Source of the DNA: Pseudomonadota bacterium
GTDB lineage: Bacteria > Myxococcota_A > UBA796 > UBA9615
Length of the DNA stretch: 35,409 nucleotides
Assembly: GCA_024229515.1 (NCBI GenBank)
Contig: JAAESI010000110.1
Location: forward strand, 1-35,409
Direction of reading: 5' to 3'
Under the pieces are notes generated by a model. That model had not been told where the DNA came from, ran no database searches, and saw only the letters and a list, made by a program, of their open reading frames with translations. Each line of letters opens with the position of its first letter. The stretch's first letter is position 1. The position numbers and the translations under genes were made by a program. This document shows, piece after piece, positions 22,946 to 31,690 of the stretch.

Positions 22946-23758
22946 CCGGGCGAGATCGCGGAGGGCCCAGGCGAGCACTCCGGAGCAGGCGACGGTGATC
23001 GCTCGTTGGTCGGCGGTGGTGCTCGCCTCTCCCCCGTAGACTCCGAGCACGCACGCGGCCTGGGCCGGTACCGGACCCGACCGCTCCTCCAGCGAGGTGG
23101 CGTGAGTCGCGGACGTAGCCGCTGTCATGACGAACAGGATCGACGCCTCCATCTCCGTGGCGAGCACCCCCGACTCCCTCAGGAGCCGCATGTAGCGGAG
23201 GTTCTCGTCGGCCAACGGACCGACGCCGAACTCTCGTCCCTGAAGCGAGTCCTTCGAGTGCACCACGCCCGCGAAGGTGTGCTCGGCGAGGCCGGCGTCG
23301 CGGGCCCCCTCGCTCATGGCCGCGACTGCCTCGGCGTGAGCGACGGCGGGGAACTCACGGGGCATCCATCGGTCGCTGGTGCCCTCGTCCCGGACCGCGC
23401 CGGTGGCGATGACGACGCTGCCGGGAGTCACCCGGTCGTTCAGGGACGCGGACGATCCCACCCGCACGATCCGTCGCGCCCCCGCCTCCATCAGTTCGTG
23501 CGCCACGATCTCCACCGAGGGCGGTCCCATGCCGGAGGAGACCGCCAGCACGTCGACCGCCTGGCGTCCGTCTTCGGAGCGGAGCACGCCCAGGTGGGAG
23601 TCGTGGCCGCGCGGGCTGATCACGCGGTCGGTCACCTCGAAGCGCTCGGCGATGCGCTCGGCCCGGCTGCGATCGCCGGGGAGGAAGACGTACCGACCCC
23701 GGCCGTCGTTGCCCGCCAGGTGCTCGGGGCCGATGCCGAGGTGGTAGCTGCCGCTCAC
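22943..23758 (-). CDS. udp: Uridine phosphorylase-like nucleoside phosphorylase (NP-I family)
   Basis: A 271-residue nucleoside phosphorylase. The N-terminus YHLGIGPEHLAG and FLPGDRSRAERIAERF match the phosphate-binding region of uridine phosphorylases (F/V-PGDP-x-R). VSSGMGPPSVEIVAHEL, IVRVGSSASL and the late VLATEMEASILF (base/ribose-binding Met-Glu-x-E) complete the pattern. The reaction is phosphorolysis of uridine to uracil and ribose-1-phosphate; a related purine substrate cannot be excluded. It starts with GTG in a GTGA overlap with the Tag-like gene's stop, so translation is probably coupled. Kinase 2 follows 9 bp downstream. Confidence 0.85.
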   Translation of the reverse strand: MSGSYHLGIGPEHLAGNDGRGRYVFLPGDRSRAERIAERFEVTDRVISPRGHDSHLGVLRSEDGRQAVDVLAVSSGMGPPSVEIVAHELMEAGARRIVRVGSSASLNDRVTPGSVVIATGAVRDEGTSDRWMPREFPAVAHAEAVAAMSEGARDAGLAEHTFAGVVHSKDSLQGREFGVGPLADENLRYMRLLRESGVLATEMEASILFVMTAATSATHATSLEERSGPVPAQAACVLGVYGGEASTTADQRAITVACSGVLAWALRDLAR

Positions 23759-24435
23759 CGCTCGTAGACCTCACCGGCGCTGCAGGCGAGCACGACGCTG
23801 ATGTGCGACATCGGCATCCCGCTCTCTTCGGCCCACTGGTTGAAGGCCTCCTGCGTGGCCGCGAGATCGCGCTTACCGGTGGGCTTCTTCTCCACCACGC
23901 CCGCCTCGATGAGGCAGGCGACGACGTCACCGGACAGCCTGAAGGTGTCCCGGCCGATGAGCCGCAGGAACCAGGCACCGGTGTCGCCACCGAGCCGGTC
24001 TCCGCCCTGCTTCATCGCGGCCCACAGCCCGATGGTGTCCGTGGCGGGCCAGTCGGCGAGCCAGCTGGCGAAGCTGCCGTGTTCGTCTGCGGTCTGCACG
24101 ACGAACCGGGCGTTGTTGATCGTCGAGACGATCTTGGGGCGGTTGCGGACGATCCGTTTGTCCTGCGCGAGGCTGTCGATCTCCGACTCGCCGTACGCCG
24201 CCACGATGTGCGGGTCGAACCCCTCGAACGCCTCCTCGAAGGTGTCCCACTTGGCGCGGATCACGGCCCACCGGAAGCCGGCCGCGAACACCCGCTTGCT
24301 CATCGCCGCCAGGCAGCGGTCGTCGGTCACCTTCCGCAGCTCGTCAGCCGGCAGCACGGTGGGGAAGCGGGCTTCCAGGTTGTCCTCGCCGTGGCGGGCG
24401 AGCGCGCGGGACTGAAACTCGTCGAAGGAGATCAT
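23755..24435 (-). CDS. DNA-3-methyladenine glycosylase I (Tag)-like protein, atypical
   Basis: A 226-residue protein matching the Tag fold: KRVFAAGFRWAVIRAKWDTFEEAFEGFDPHIVA, then IDSLAQDKRIVRNRPKIVSTINNARF, then a C-terminal DTGAWFLRLIGRDTFRLSGDVV. Tag enzymes remove 3-methyladenine from alkylated DNA. By eye the catalytic Glu of E. coli Tag (in LEGQQAGLSW) aligns with Arg or Lys here (SKRVFAAGFRW), and the N-terminal Cys/His zinc ligands are missing. It may therefore be a divergent subfamily with altered activity. I start at ATG 24435, which has TATCAT 6 nt upstream; a longer frame to 24507 would overlap the divergent cupin gene. Confidence 0.72.
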   Translation of the reverse strand: MISFDEFQSRALARHGEDNLEARFPTVLPADELRKVTDDRCLAAMSKRVFAAGFRWAVIRAKWDTFEEAFEGFDPHIVAAYGESEIDSLAQDKRIVRNRPKIVSTINNARFVVQTADEHGSFASWLADWPATDTIGLWAAMKQGGDRLGGDTGAWFLRLIGRDTFRLSGDVVACLIEAGVVEKKPTGKRDLAATQEAFNQWAEESGMPMSHISVVLACSAGEVYER

Positions 24436-24441
24436 CGGCGG

Positions 24442-24447
24442 ATGATA
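24442..24447 (-). promoter_or_regulatory. Putative leaderless -10 hexamer (TATCAT) for the Tag-like gene at 24435
   Basis: TATCAT, six bases (CCGCCG), then ATG on the minus strand. No Shine-Dalgarno sequence. The divergent cupin gene uses GGAGA 4 nt before its ATG. Confidence 0.52.
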
Positions 24448-24478
24448 TCTGGGATGCTCCTCGTCCACCGGAGACCGC

Positions 24479-25003
24479 ATGTCCGAGACCCCACCCGTCG
24501 TCGTCAACGCCCGTGATCAGGAAGAGCGCACGCACCTCTTCGGCGATCATTGGGGGGGCTCGTACAAGGATCTGACGCCGGCGCTACGCGGGCCTGGTGG
24601 GGCCCGCGTCGGTCGGCTCGGAGTCAACGAGACCCGCCTGCCGCCGGGCCGGGCGCTCTGCCCGTTCCACTACCACCAGCGCGAGAACGAGGTCTTCTAC
24701 ATGCTGCGCGGTCGGGGCGTGCTCCGCTACGGCGATGAGTTCCACGACATCGGTCCGGGGGACTGCGTCTCGTGCCCCGCCGGCTCCCAGACGGCCCACC
24801 AGATCGCCAACCCCTACGACGAGGACCTCGTCTACCTCGCCATCGGCGACAACGATGCCGACGAGGTGGCCGTCTACCCCGACTCGGGCAAGGTCCTGGT
24901 TCGAAGCATCGGCAAGATCGGCCTGCTCGAGCCCACCGAGTACATGCACGGCGAGGGCGACGTCTCCCCCGTCTTCGCGATGATCGCGGAGCGGGAGGGC
25001 TGA
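24479..25003 (+). CDS. Cupin-domain protein
   Basis: A 174-residue single-cupin protein. Motif 1 is PFHYHQRENEVFYMLRGRGVL (about 61-81), with the two His and Glu metal ligands; motif 2 is CPAGSQTAHQIAN (about 100-112), with the fourth His. Cupins of this kind (COG3837-like) bind Fe, Mn or Zn and act as sugar isomerases, dioxygenases or sensors; the role here is unknown. GGAGA lies 4 nt before the ATG. Its stop overlaps the malate synthase start as ATGA/TGATG, so the two are an operon with probable translational coupling. Confidence 0.82.
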   Translation: MSETPPVVVNARDQEERTHLFGDHWGGSYKDLTPALRGPGGARVGRLGVNETRLPPGRALCPFHYHQRENEVFYMLRGRGVLRYGDEFHDIGPGDCVSCPAGSQTAHQIANPYDEDLVYLAIGDNDADEVAVYPDSGKVLVRSIGKIGLLEPTEYMHGEGDVSPVFAMIAEREG

Positions 25004-27066
25004 TGCCGCTGGACGTACCCGCGTACGCGGACTTCCTCCCCGAGACGCTGCTGGAGCGGCTGCGTGAGGACGCCGTGCCCGTGCCCGAGGTGCCGGGGCT
25101 CCGCGTGCAGGCCGGGCTGCGGGACGAGTTTCCGAAGATCGAGACGGTCGAAGCGCTGGAGCTGGTCGCGGCCGTGTACCGCCGGGTCCGCGGGCCCCTG
25201 GCTGCCGTGCTCGCCCAGCGGACGGTGGACCGCGCCTTCCTCGACGCGGCGGTCGCCGACTGCGCGGCTCGAGGGGCGCGGGCGGTGACCCCCTGGAGTT
25301 CGCCCGTCTACCCGACCCCCTTTGGGCTCCACGACGACGCCGGGCGGGTCGTGCTGGGGCCGCTGCCGCCGTCGGAGCGCGCCAACCCTGCGCCCGTGGA
25401 CGTGCCGCCGTTCCTCCAGGGCGAGCAGGTCACCCTGTTCGGTCCGCCCGACACCCCGAAGATGGCGATCAACGCCATGAACGCGCTGCACCGCCGCCGC
25501 GCCGACGAGCCCGCGCTGGTCGCGGAGTTGGTCGACGCCTCCGGTGAGGTCCCCCGCTGGGGTGCCGACGACGAGGACAGCAAGACCCCGATCGTACGGT
25601 CGTTCCTGCTCGCCTGCGACAACCTCGTGGGCTGCTTCGATCGCACCCTCCGGTTCGAAGATCCCGCGCGCGGCCGCACGTACGAACTCGCCCCCGACAA
25701 GCTCAGCCGACCCATCAAGCGCGTGCCTGGGCTCGCCCTCCCCGACGCCGCCCACTTCGTCGACGGCAGCCCTCTGCCGCTTCACCTCTTCGATCTCGTG
25801 CAGCACCTCTGGCACAACCGCGACCGCCCCGAGGCGCTCGCCTTCTACGTGCCCAAGCTGGAGAACGAGGAGGAGGCGGCCTACTTCCGCACCTTGATCG
25901 AGACCGCGGAGGAGGAGGTCGCCGACCGCGCCCCCGGCTATCCGCTCGGCAGCGTGCGCGTGCTGCTGGTGTTCGAGAACCCGCGCGCGATCTTCCGCAT
26001 CCCCGAGATGGCGGCGGCGCTGGCCCCCTACTTCGTCGGGGGGAGCCTCGGCTGGCACGACTTCCTGGGCTCGACCGCCCGCATGCTCAAGAATGAGCCC
26101 GGCTACCGCATCCCCGTGAAGGCAGACCCCGACATCGTGATCCGGCACATCAAGGAGTCGCACGTGCTGCTCGCGAGCACGCTCGCACCCCTGGGCGCGA
26201 TCTCCATCGGTGGCATGTACGGCGTGCTCTTCGAGGAGGGCAATCCGGCCTCCTACCGGACCACCATGGTGGGCTACATCCGCGACGTCGTAACGCAGCT
26301 GCGTCGAGGACTCACGGGCTTCTGGGTGGCCCACCCCGACTTCGTCCGCGTCGGCATCGCGATGGTCGAGGCGTTCCGCCGTCAGCAGCGTGAGCCCGGC
26401 GACCTCACGCTCGAACGGCTGGTCTGTGCGCTGGTCCCCGAGGAGGCCGAGCAGGAGCTCTTGCTCACGTTCCTGCGCGGCGAGGACGTGCCTGGGCTGG
26501 ACGAGGACGACCCCCGGTACCTGCGGGCGGTGCTCGCGGCCGACCTCGACACCTCGCCGGTTATCGCCAACGACGACCCCGAGGAGGTTCGCTACAACGT
26601 CTTCCAGGCGCTGCAGTACCTCGCCGACTGGCTCGGCGGCAACGGCTGCGTGGCCCTCCCAGCGACGCTCCGGGACGTGCGCGGAGAGCCGGTGTTCGTC
26701 CGTGTGATGGACGACCTCGCCACCACCGAGCGCTCGCGCTGGGAGCTCTGGGCGGAGGTCCACCACGGCCGCGTGTCGGTGGAGCAGTTCGACCAGGTGC
26801 TCGCCGAGGAGTCCTCGTTCCTGAAGGGCGGTCCGGACTTCTCCATGAAGGGCGTCGCCCGCCGCGTGCAGATCAAGTGGGAGGGCGCGGCGGCGCGCTG
26901 GTACCCGATCGCGGTGGAGCTGCTTCGCCGCTTCGTGCTTGCGGACGATCCGCCCGAGTTCGTCACCGAACTGGCGCTTCCGTTCACCACCGACCCGGTG
27001 CGGGACGCGGACGATCCGTGGGCGGCGGCGGTGGCGCTCTGCCCCGGTCGGTTCGACCCGCTCTAG
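25003..27066 (+). CDS. Malate synthase-family protein
   Basis: A 687-residue TIM-barrel protein of the malate synthase family. Supporting motifs: FYVPKLENEEEAAYFRTLIETAEE (281-304, the P-K-x-E substrate region), VLLVFENPRAIFRIPEMAAAL (320-340, replacing the VLIETLPAAFEM of classical enzymes), GGSLGWHDFLG (346-356, the GRWDYI region), GAISIGGM, and TGFWVAHPDFV (438-448, the G-T-W-V-A-H-P signature). Malate synthases condense glyoxylate with acetyl-CoA in the glyoxylate shunt. The length is between isoform A (about 530) and G (about 720), and the active-site motifs are divergent. No isocitrate lyase lies in this window. It overlaps the cupin stop by one base and the convergent esterase stop by four. 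Confidence 0.75.
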   Translation: MPLDVPAYADFLPETLLERLREDAVPVPEVPGLRVQAGLRDEFPKIETVEALELVAAVYRRVRGPLAAVLAQRTVDRAFLDAAVADCAARGARAVTPWSSPVYPTPFGLHDDAGRVVLGPLPPSERANPAPVDVPPFLQGEQVTLFGPPDTPKMAINAMNALHRRRADEPALVAELVDASGEVPRWGADDEDSKTPIVRSFLLACDNLVGCFDRTLRFEDPARGRTYELAPDKLSRPIKRVPGLALPDAAHFVDGSPLPLHLFDLVQHLWHNRDRPEALAFYVPKLENEEEAAYFRTLIETAEEEVADRAPGYPLGSVRVLLVFENPRAIFRIPEMAAALAPYFVGGSLGWHDFLGSTARMLKNEPGYRIPVKADPDIVIRHIKESHVLLASTLAPLGAISIGGMYGVLFEEGNPASYRTTMVGYIRDVVTQLRRGLTGFWVAHPDFVRVGIAMVEAFRRQQREPGDLTLERLVCALVPEEAEQELLLTFLRGEDVPGLDEDDPRYLRAVLAADLDTSPVIANDDPEEVRYNVFQALQYLADWLGGNGCVALPATLRDVRGEPVFVRVMDDLATTERSRWELWAEVHHGRVSVEQFDQVLAEESSFLKGGPDFSMKGVARRVQIKWEGAAARWYPIAVELLRRFVLADDPPEFVTELALPFTTDPVRDADDPWAAAVALCPGRFDPL

Positions 27067-27799
27067 GAGCCCCAGACCTCCGTCAGCCACGGCACCAGCT
27101 CGCGCAGCAAGGGTGCGAACTCGTGGGTGTCGTAGTGGGTCGGTCCGTTGACGAGCTTGAGCTTCACCGGGCGCCGAGGCCCTGGAGCTTCTCGACGCCC
27201 TGCATCGTCGGCCCGGGGCCGATGAACTCGTCGTCACGGCTGTGCAGGGCGTAGGTGGGGAGCGTCCACGAGGTCACGTCCGCGGGCGGCCGGCCGGCCA
27301 TGGGGATGGCGGCGGCGAACCGGTCGGGGAACTCCTGGACCATCGTCCACGTGCCCATGCCGCCCATGCTGTAGCCGGTCACGAGCGTGCGTTGGGGGTC
27401 CACGGACCAGGTGGCGGCGACGTGATCGAGCACCTCGGCGACAGCGGCCTCGGAGGATGCATCGGCCCAGGTCCGACCGAGGCAGTCGGGGCCCACGATG
27501 ATGGACGCGAGCTCGCGGAGGCCCGGCTCGACGACCGCCTCGACGAGGCCCGCCCCGTACCACTCGGTGCCGTGGCCGGCGTAGTGAAGGCTGAGCACGA
27601 GCGGGCGAGGTCCGTCGGCCTCCGGCAGCGACACCGTGTAGCGAACCGGCCCCGCGGTTCCGTCGAACGTGAGGCGGTGGAGTCCGGGATCGGTCGGCAC
27701 GGCGGGCCCCTTCTTCTTCTTCTTGGCGTCGGCTCCGGCGGGCACCGCGAGGAGGCCCAGCATCAGCAGGACCGGCAGACAGTGGCGGAGCGCATCCAT
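27063..27799 (-). CDS. Secreted alpha/beta-hydrolase (esterase/PHB depolymerase-like), one frameshift
   Basis: A signal peptide (MDALRHCLPVLLMLGLLAVPAGADA) precedes a basic stretch and an alpha/beta-hydrolase. Motifs: LVLSLHYAGHG (oxyanion loop), VTGYSMGGMGTW (nucleophile Ser144) and ALHSRDDEFIG (Asp189/190). The open frame ends at 27164, without a catalytic His. Adding one base at 27167-27171 (CCGGG) joins KLQGLGAR to VKLKLVNGPTHYDTHEFAPLL and ends at 27063, restoring the His in G-P-T-H-Y-D-T-H. The complete enzyme would be about 245 residues and resembles secreted esterases, feruloyl esterases or PHB depolymerases. TACAAC lies 6 nt before the ATG, near the leaderless pattern. It is divergent from the M1 peptidase gene. 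Confidence 0.82.
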
Positions 27800-27817
27800 C
27801 CTTCGGTTGTAGCGCGA

Positions 27818-27823
27818 TACCCT
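27818..27823 (+). promoter_or_regulatory. Putative leaderless -10 hexamer (TACCCT) for the peptidase at GTG 27830
   Basis: TACCCT, six bases (CCGCCG) and GTG. The 30-bp divergent gap to the esterase holds a second such element on the other strand (TACAAC, 27806-27811). Confidence 0.48.
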
Positions 27824-27829
27824 CCGCCG

Positions 27830-29137
27830 GTGCGCGCGCTGATCCTCTCGGGCTTCCTTCTCCTGGTTGCTGCCGGCTCCGCCCAGGCGTCCGACCTGGA
27901 GCACGTGCGGGCGGCCCTGTTGCTGGATCCCAACACCTGCGCCTACACCGCCATGGCGACGTACCGGGTGCGCTTCGAAGACGACGACCCGTCCCTGCTG
28001 CTCGTGGGCGCCATGGGCTCGGCCGAGGGCATCGAGATCGCCAACATCGCTGACGTGGTCGAGCACTCGGTGCGGTGGGCGGGCGGCGCTCACGGTGATG
28101 GCCTGAAGGCGCGTGACGGCATCTGCTTCACGGGCTTCGCCACCGACGCCTGGCTCCCGCTGCCGTTCACCTCCCGCGGCCCCGACCTCATCGCCGATCC
28201 CTTCGCCTTCGACCTGCTCCTCACGGTGCCGGCGGGCCACAAGGCGGTGGGCCCCGGCGTCATGCAGCCGATGCGTGAGGCCGCCGGGGGACTCGAGACT
28301 CACGCCTTCTCCCTCGAGGCGGAGACGCCCGCCTACCTGCTCGGGTTTGCGGTGGGGCCGTTCACCGAGCGGGTCGAGACCGTGAGCCGCTACCGCCGCC
28401 GCCCCCGCAAGTCCCAGGTGACCCTTCGGTACCTGTTCGCGCCGGGGGCCGACGTCGCCTTCGAGGAGCGCTTCGGTTCGACCGGGCCGGCCCTGCTGTG
28501 GCTCGAGCAGTGGACCGGGGTGCGCTACCCCGACCCCGTCTACACGCAGGTCGTCGTGCCCGGCGGGGCTACCCAGGAGAAGGCGAGCTTTGCCCTGCTG
28601 GGGGCCACGACCGTGGCGATCGCGGACGAGGCGCCGTCGGAGGCGTGGTTCGTCATCCATGAGCTGTCCCACCAGTGGTTTGGGCGGCTGCTGGGGCCGC
28701 TGGATTGGTCCGAGAACTGGCTCAACGAAGGATTCGCGGTCGCGTCCACGTGGCTGTTTTCGGAGCACCAGTGGGGCCCCGAGCGGGGCGCGGCGGAGCT
28801 GGAGCGGGCGCGGAAGCGGTACCTCCGCACGGTCGAGTCAGGGGGGGGGCGAGCACTTCGCGTGCCGCAGTGGCGGTCGCCGGGGGATGCGGGAGGTTCC
28901 ATCGCCTACACCAGGTCGCTGCTGGTGCTCGACCGGCTGCGCTCGCTCGCGGGCGCGGACGCCTTCGATCGCGCGATCGCCCGTTGGTTCGAATCGTCCT
29001 CGCGTCCGGTCGGCGCCACGTCCGAGTCCCTCGTCGAATCGGTGGACGCCGCCTCGATGAATGCCGATCTGACCGAGTTCCTCACGACCTGGGTCGACGC
29101 TGTCGGCACCCCTGAAGAGCTGGCGCCGTCCCCCTAG
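27830..29137 (+). CDS. Secreted M1-type (gluzincin) metallopeptidase
   Basis: A 435-residue exported protein with a signal peptide (MRALILSGFLLLVAAGSAQA). The zinc site is HELSH at 277-281 with the third ligand Glu300 in WLNEGFA, eighteen residues later: the HExxH-x18-E of M1 aminopeptidases. A preceding beta domain (about 35-200) matches the N-terminal saddle domain. The usual exopeptidase motif GxMEN is replaced by GGATQEKASFALLG (245-258), so aminopeptidase activity is not certain. The C-terminal helical domain is short. The GTG start is chosen because it begins the signal peptide and has TACCCT 6 nt upstream. A run of nine G at 28841-28849 lies within the frame. Confidence 0.85.
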   Translation: MRALILSGFLLLVAAGSAQASDLEHVRAALLLDPNTCAYTAMATYRVRFEDDDPSLLLVGAMGSAEGIEIANIADVVEHSVRWAGGAHGDGLKARDGICFTGFATDAWLPLPFTSRGPDLIADPFAFDLLLTVPAGHKAVGPGVMQPMREAAGGLETHAFSLEAETPAYLLGFAVGPFTERVETVSRYRRRPRKSQVTLRYLFAPGADVAFEERFGSTGPALLWLEQWTGVRYPDPVYTQVVVPGGATQEKASFALLGATTVAIADEAPSEAWFVIHELSHQWFGRLLGPLDWSENWLNEGFAVASTWLFSEHQWGPERGAAELERARKRYLRTVESGGGRALRVPQWRSPGDAGGSIAYTRSLLVLDRLRSLAGADAFDRAIARWFESSSRPVGATSESLVESVDAASMNADLTEFLTTWVDAVGTPEELAPSP

Positions 29138-29222
29138 CCTCGCTGGACATGCGGTGGCAAAGGCTCTATCGAGCGTTTTCCACCCGGGTGCCCGCGCGCG
29201 TCCGAACCGACTGGACGTGTCC

Positions 29223-30554
29223 GTGACGACCTTCTTCGAGCTCGATCTGATCGAGCCCCTCCTGGATGCCGTCGAGGCCCAGGGCTACACCGAGCCGACG
29301 CCGATTCAGGAGCAGGCGATCCCGCCGCTGCTGGAGGGTCGCGACGTGCTCGGCTGCGCGCAGACCGGCACCGGCAAGACGGCGGCGTTCACGCTTCCGG
29401 TGCTCCAGCACATCGAAGAGGCGAGCTACGGGCGCAAGCCCGGCAAGCGGCCGATTCGCGCCCTGATCCTGACGCCCACACGTGAGCTGGCGGCTCAGAT
29501 CGGCGAGAACATCGAGCAGTACTCGCAGTTCATGCGGATCTCCCACACCGTCATCTTCGGCGGCGTGAAGCAGGGCGCCCAGACCCGGCGCCTGGCCAAG
29601 GGGATCGACATCCTCGTGGCCACCCCGGGACGTCTCCTGGACCTGATCGGCCAGGGCTTCATCAAGCTCGGCAAGGTGGAGTTCTTCGTCCTGGACGAGG
29701 CCGACCGGATGCTCGACATGGGCTTCATCCACGACGTCCGCCGGGTGCTCGACCTGCTCCCCGTGGAGCGTCAGAACCTGCTGTTCTCGGCGACCATGCC
29801 GGACTCGATCGTGAAGCTGGCGAGCAGCTTCCTGTACGAGCCGGTGCACGTGGAGGTGACGCCGCAGGCGACCACGGTCGAGTCGATCCAGCAGAGCGTG
29901 ATGTTCTGCGAACGGGCGGACAAGCGGCGGCTGCTGGCGTGGCTCATCCGCAAGCACGACGTCGACAGCGCCATCGTCTTCACGCGCACCAAGCACGGCG
30001 CGAACCGGCTGGTGAAGCAGCTGGCCCAGGCCGGCATCGAAGCGGCCGCGATCCACGGCAACAAGAGCCAGGGGGCGCGGACGCGGGCGCTGAACTCGTT
30101 CCGAAACGGCGAACTGCGCATCCTCGTGGCCACCGACCTGGCCTCCCGCGGCATCGACGTCGACGGGATCAGCCACATCTTCAACTTCGACCTCCCCAAC
30201 ATCCCCGAGAGCTACGTCCACCGCATCGGCCGCACCGCGCGCGCCGGACGCGACGGGATCGCTATCGCGTTTTGCGACGACACCGAGGGCGACTACCTGC
30301 TCGACATCGAGAAGCTCATCGGGATGGAGGTCCCCAAGGACGACGACCACGAGTGGCACCTCCCGTCGGCCATCCCCGTCAAGGGCGGGCCCCGCAAGAA
30401 GCGCCCCTCGGGCGGCGGCGGCGGCGGCGGTCGGGGTCGCGGCGGTCGTGGTGGTGGTGGCGGTCGTGGCGGCGGCGGCTATCGCGGCGGTCGCGGCGGC
30501 GGTGGAGGCCGAGGTCGACGTGGCGGTGGCGGTGGCGGCGGCCGCAGGAACTGA
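29223..30554 (+). CDS. rhlE: DEAD-box RNA helicase (RhlE-like) with RGG tail
   Basis: A 443-residue helicase. All motifs are present: Q-motif PTPIQ (25-29), Walker A AQTGTGKT (46-53), PTRELA (85-90), TPGR, DEAD (158-161), SAT (189-191), ATDLASRGID and HRIGRTAR (333-340). Residues from about 396 are almost only Gly and Arg, an RGG-type RNA-binding tail. It unwinds short RNA duplexes with ATP and likely serves rRNA maturation or mRNA decay. The frame is open back to GTG 29154, but the family N-terminus (TTFFELDLIEPLLDAV) starts at GTG 29223, so I prefer that; GTG 29217 is equally possible. No strong ribosome site. Confidence 0.93.
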   Translation: MTTFFELDLIEPLLDAVEAQGYTEPTPIQEQAIPPLLEGRDVLGCAQTGTGKTAAFTLPVLQHIEEASYGRKPGKRPIRALILTPTRELAAQIGENIEQYSQFMRISHTVIFGGVKQGAQTRRLAKGIDILVATPGRLLDLIGQGFIKLGKVEFFVLDEADRMLDMGFIHDVRRVLDLLPVERQNLLFSATMPDSIVKLASSFLYEPVHVEVTPQATTVESIQQSVMFCERADKRRLLAWLIRKHDVDSAIVFTRTKHGANRLVKQLAQAGIEAAAIHGNKSQGARTRALNSFRNGELRILVATDLASRGIDVDGISHIFNFDLPNIPESYVHRIGRTARAGRDGIAIAFCDDTEGDYLLDIEKLIGMEVPKDDDHEWHLPSAIPVKGGPRKKRPSGGGGGGGRGRGGRGGGGGRGGGGYRGGRGGGGGRGRRGGGGGGGRRN

Positions 30555-30695
30555 GCCGGCCGCGCGTTTTCGAACGATTCGGCTCCGCCATCGTGTGCCG
30601 CTTCGCACGCCCCGAGGCGACGGACGCCCCGCACGGCTCCCATCTGCCGCTGGCACGCAGCTTGCTCTCCTCCGGGTCAACTCCCCGGAGGTCTC

Positions 30696-31609
30696 ATGCC
30701 CCTGCTCGCCGGACTCGCCCGCCCCGTCCCCTGGCTGCTCGCCTTGTTGGTGCTGCTCGGCTGCCCCGCTCGCGGCGGTGACGACGATGACTCCGTAGCG
30801 ACGGACGACGATGACTCCGTGGACCCGTGGGCCGAACACTGCGATGGGCTCGGGATCGAACCCCTCGACCTGACCGACCCAGACGACCTGGGCATGGCCA
30901 CGCTCGTGACCTTCACCCACGGTCTGACCCTGAGCGAGTTCAACGACGTGTTCGCCGTCTTCCAGACCGTGATGAGCACCAGCGAGGAGACCTGCCCGAC
31001 CTGGAGCGAAGGCAAGCCGGGCGGCGACGTCGGTGCCAGCACCGCCGTCGGGGGGGGCGAGACGACCGCGGGCGTGCGCTCCGAGGGAGAGCTCGACGCG
31101 TCGTGGAACTGGTCCGACGGCTCACGCGGCTCGTCCCTGCCGGTGGACATCGAGGTCCTCCTCGAGGGGCGTGAGTTCGGCTGGTCCGCCACCCCCTGGA
31201 CGGGCTGCTCGTGCTCCGGTGGGCTCCGCCCGGCATGGGGCCGGTGCCGGTCGACTGGATGCCGGTGTTCCCCGAGGGGTTGGATGCCGTCGCCACCGCC
31301 AGCGGCACGTACGACGGGGCGGAAGGAACGATCGTGTCCACCCACGAAGGGAGCGCGACCGCGCGGTGCCGGTCCGACTTCACCTTCTCCTAAACCGCCA
31401 ATATCGTCATGGTGGATCCCGCCTGCGACGAGGGCGCCGCCTACATGACCGGTCCACTGAGGATCTCCGATGCCGCGCACGAGGTGGCCTTCGACCCCGG
31501 CGCCGAGGGCGGCTGCGGAGGGTGCGTCGCCTGGACTCTCGACGGCGTCGAGCAGCCCGACCCCTTCTGCCTGCTCGACTACCTCAACTCGACCGAGGAC
31601 CCGCCCTGA
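30696..31609 (+). pseudogene. Asp-tethered lipoprotein, disrupted (one frameshift, one internal stop)
   Basis: ATG 30696 has GGAGG (30687-30691) 4 nt upstream. The signal ends in the lipobox L-L-G-C and is followed by PARGG, then DDDDSVATDDDDSVD, then a domain of unknown family (WAEHCDGLGIEPLDL, FNDVFAVFQTVM). The frame shifts by one at 31192-31196, a run of five C, to continue as LVLRWAPPGMGPVPVDW. A TAA at 31391 interrupts it in frame, after which MVDPACDEGAAYMTG to NSTEDPP follows to the stop at 31609. Without these lesions it would be about 300 residues with several Cys. Either a decayed gene or sequence errors; the homopolymer shift favours error, the internal TAA does not. Confidence 0.65.
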
Positions 31610-31690
31610 CGCCCCGCGGCTGATCCCACCTCCCTGCTAGCGTCCCGGCAACGCACAACGGGTGGGCTGGTAGCGGAGCCGTTTCCGCGG

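Noticed and set aside
24874..27237. Long minus-strand frame antisense to the malate synthase gene
   Set aside because: Low-complexity translation with no motif; the plus strand has clear malate synthase motifs.
30405..30545. GGC/CGT-rich repeat after the helicase motifs as non-coding repeat
   Set aside because: It is the in-frame RGG tail common in DEAD-box helicases.
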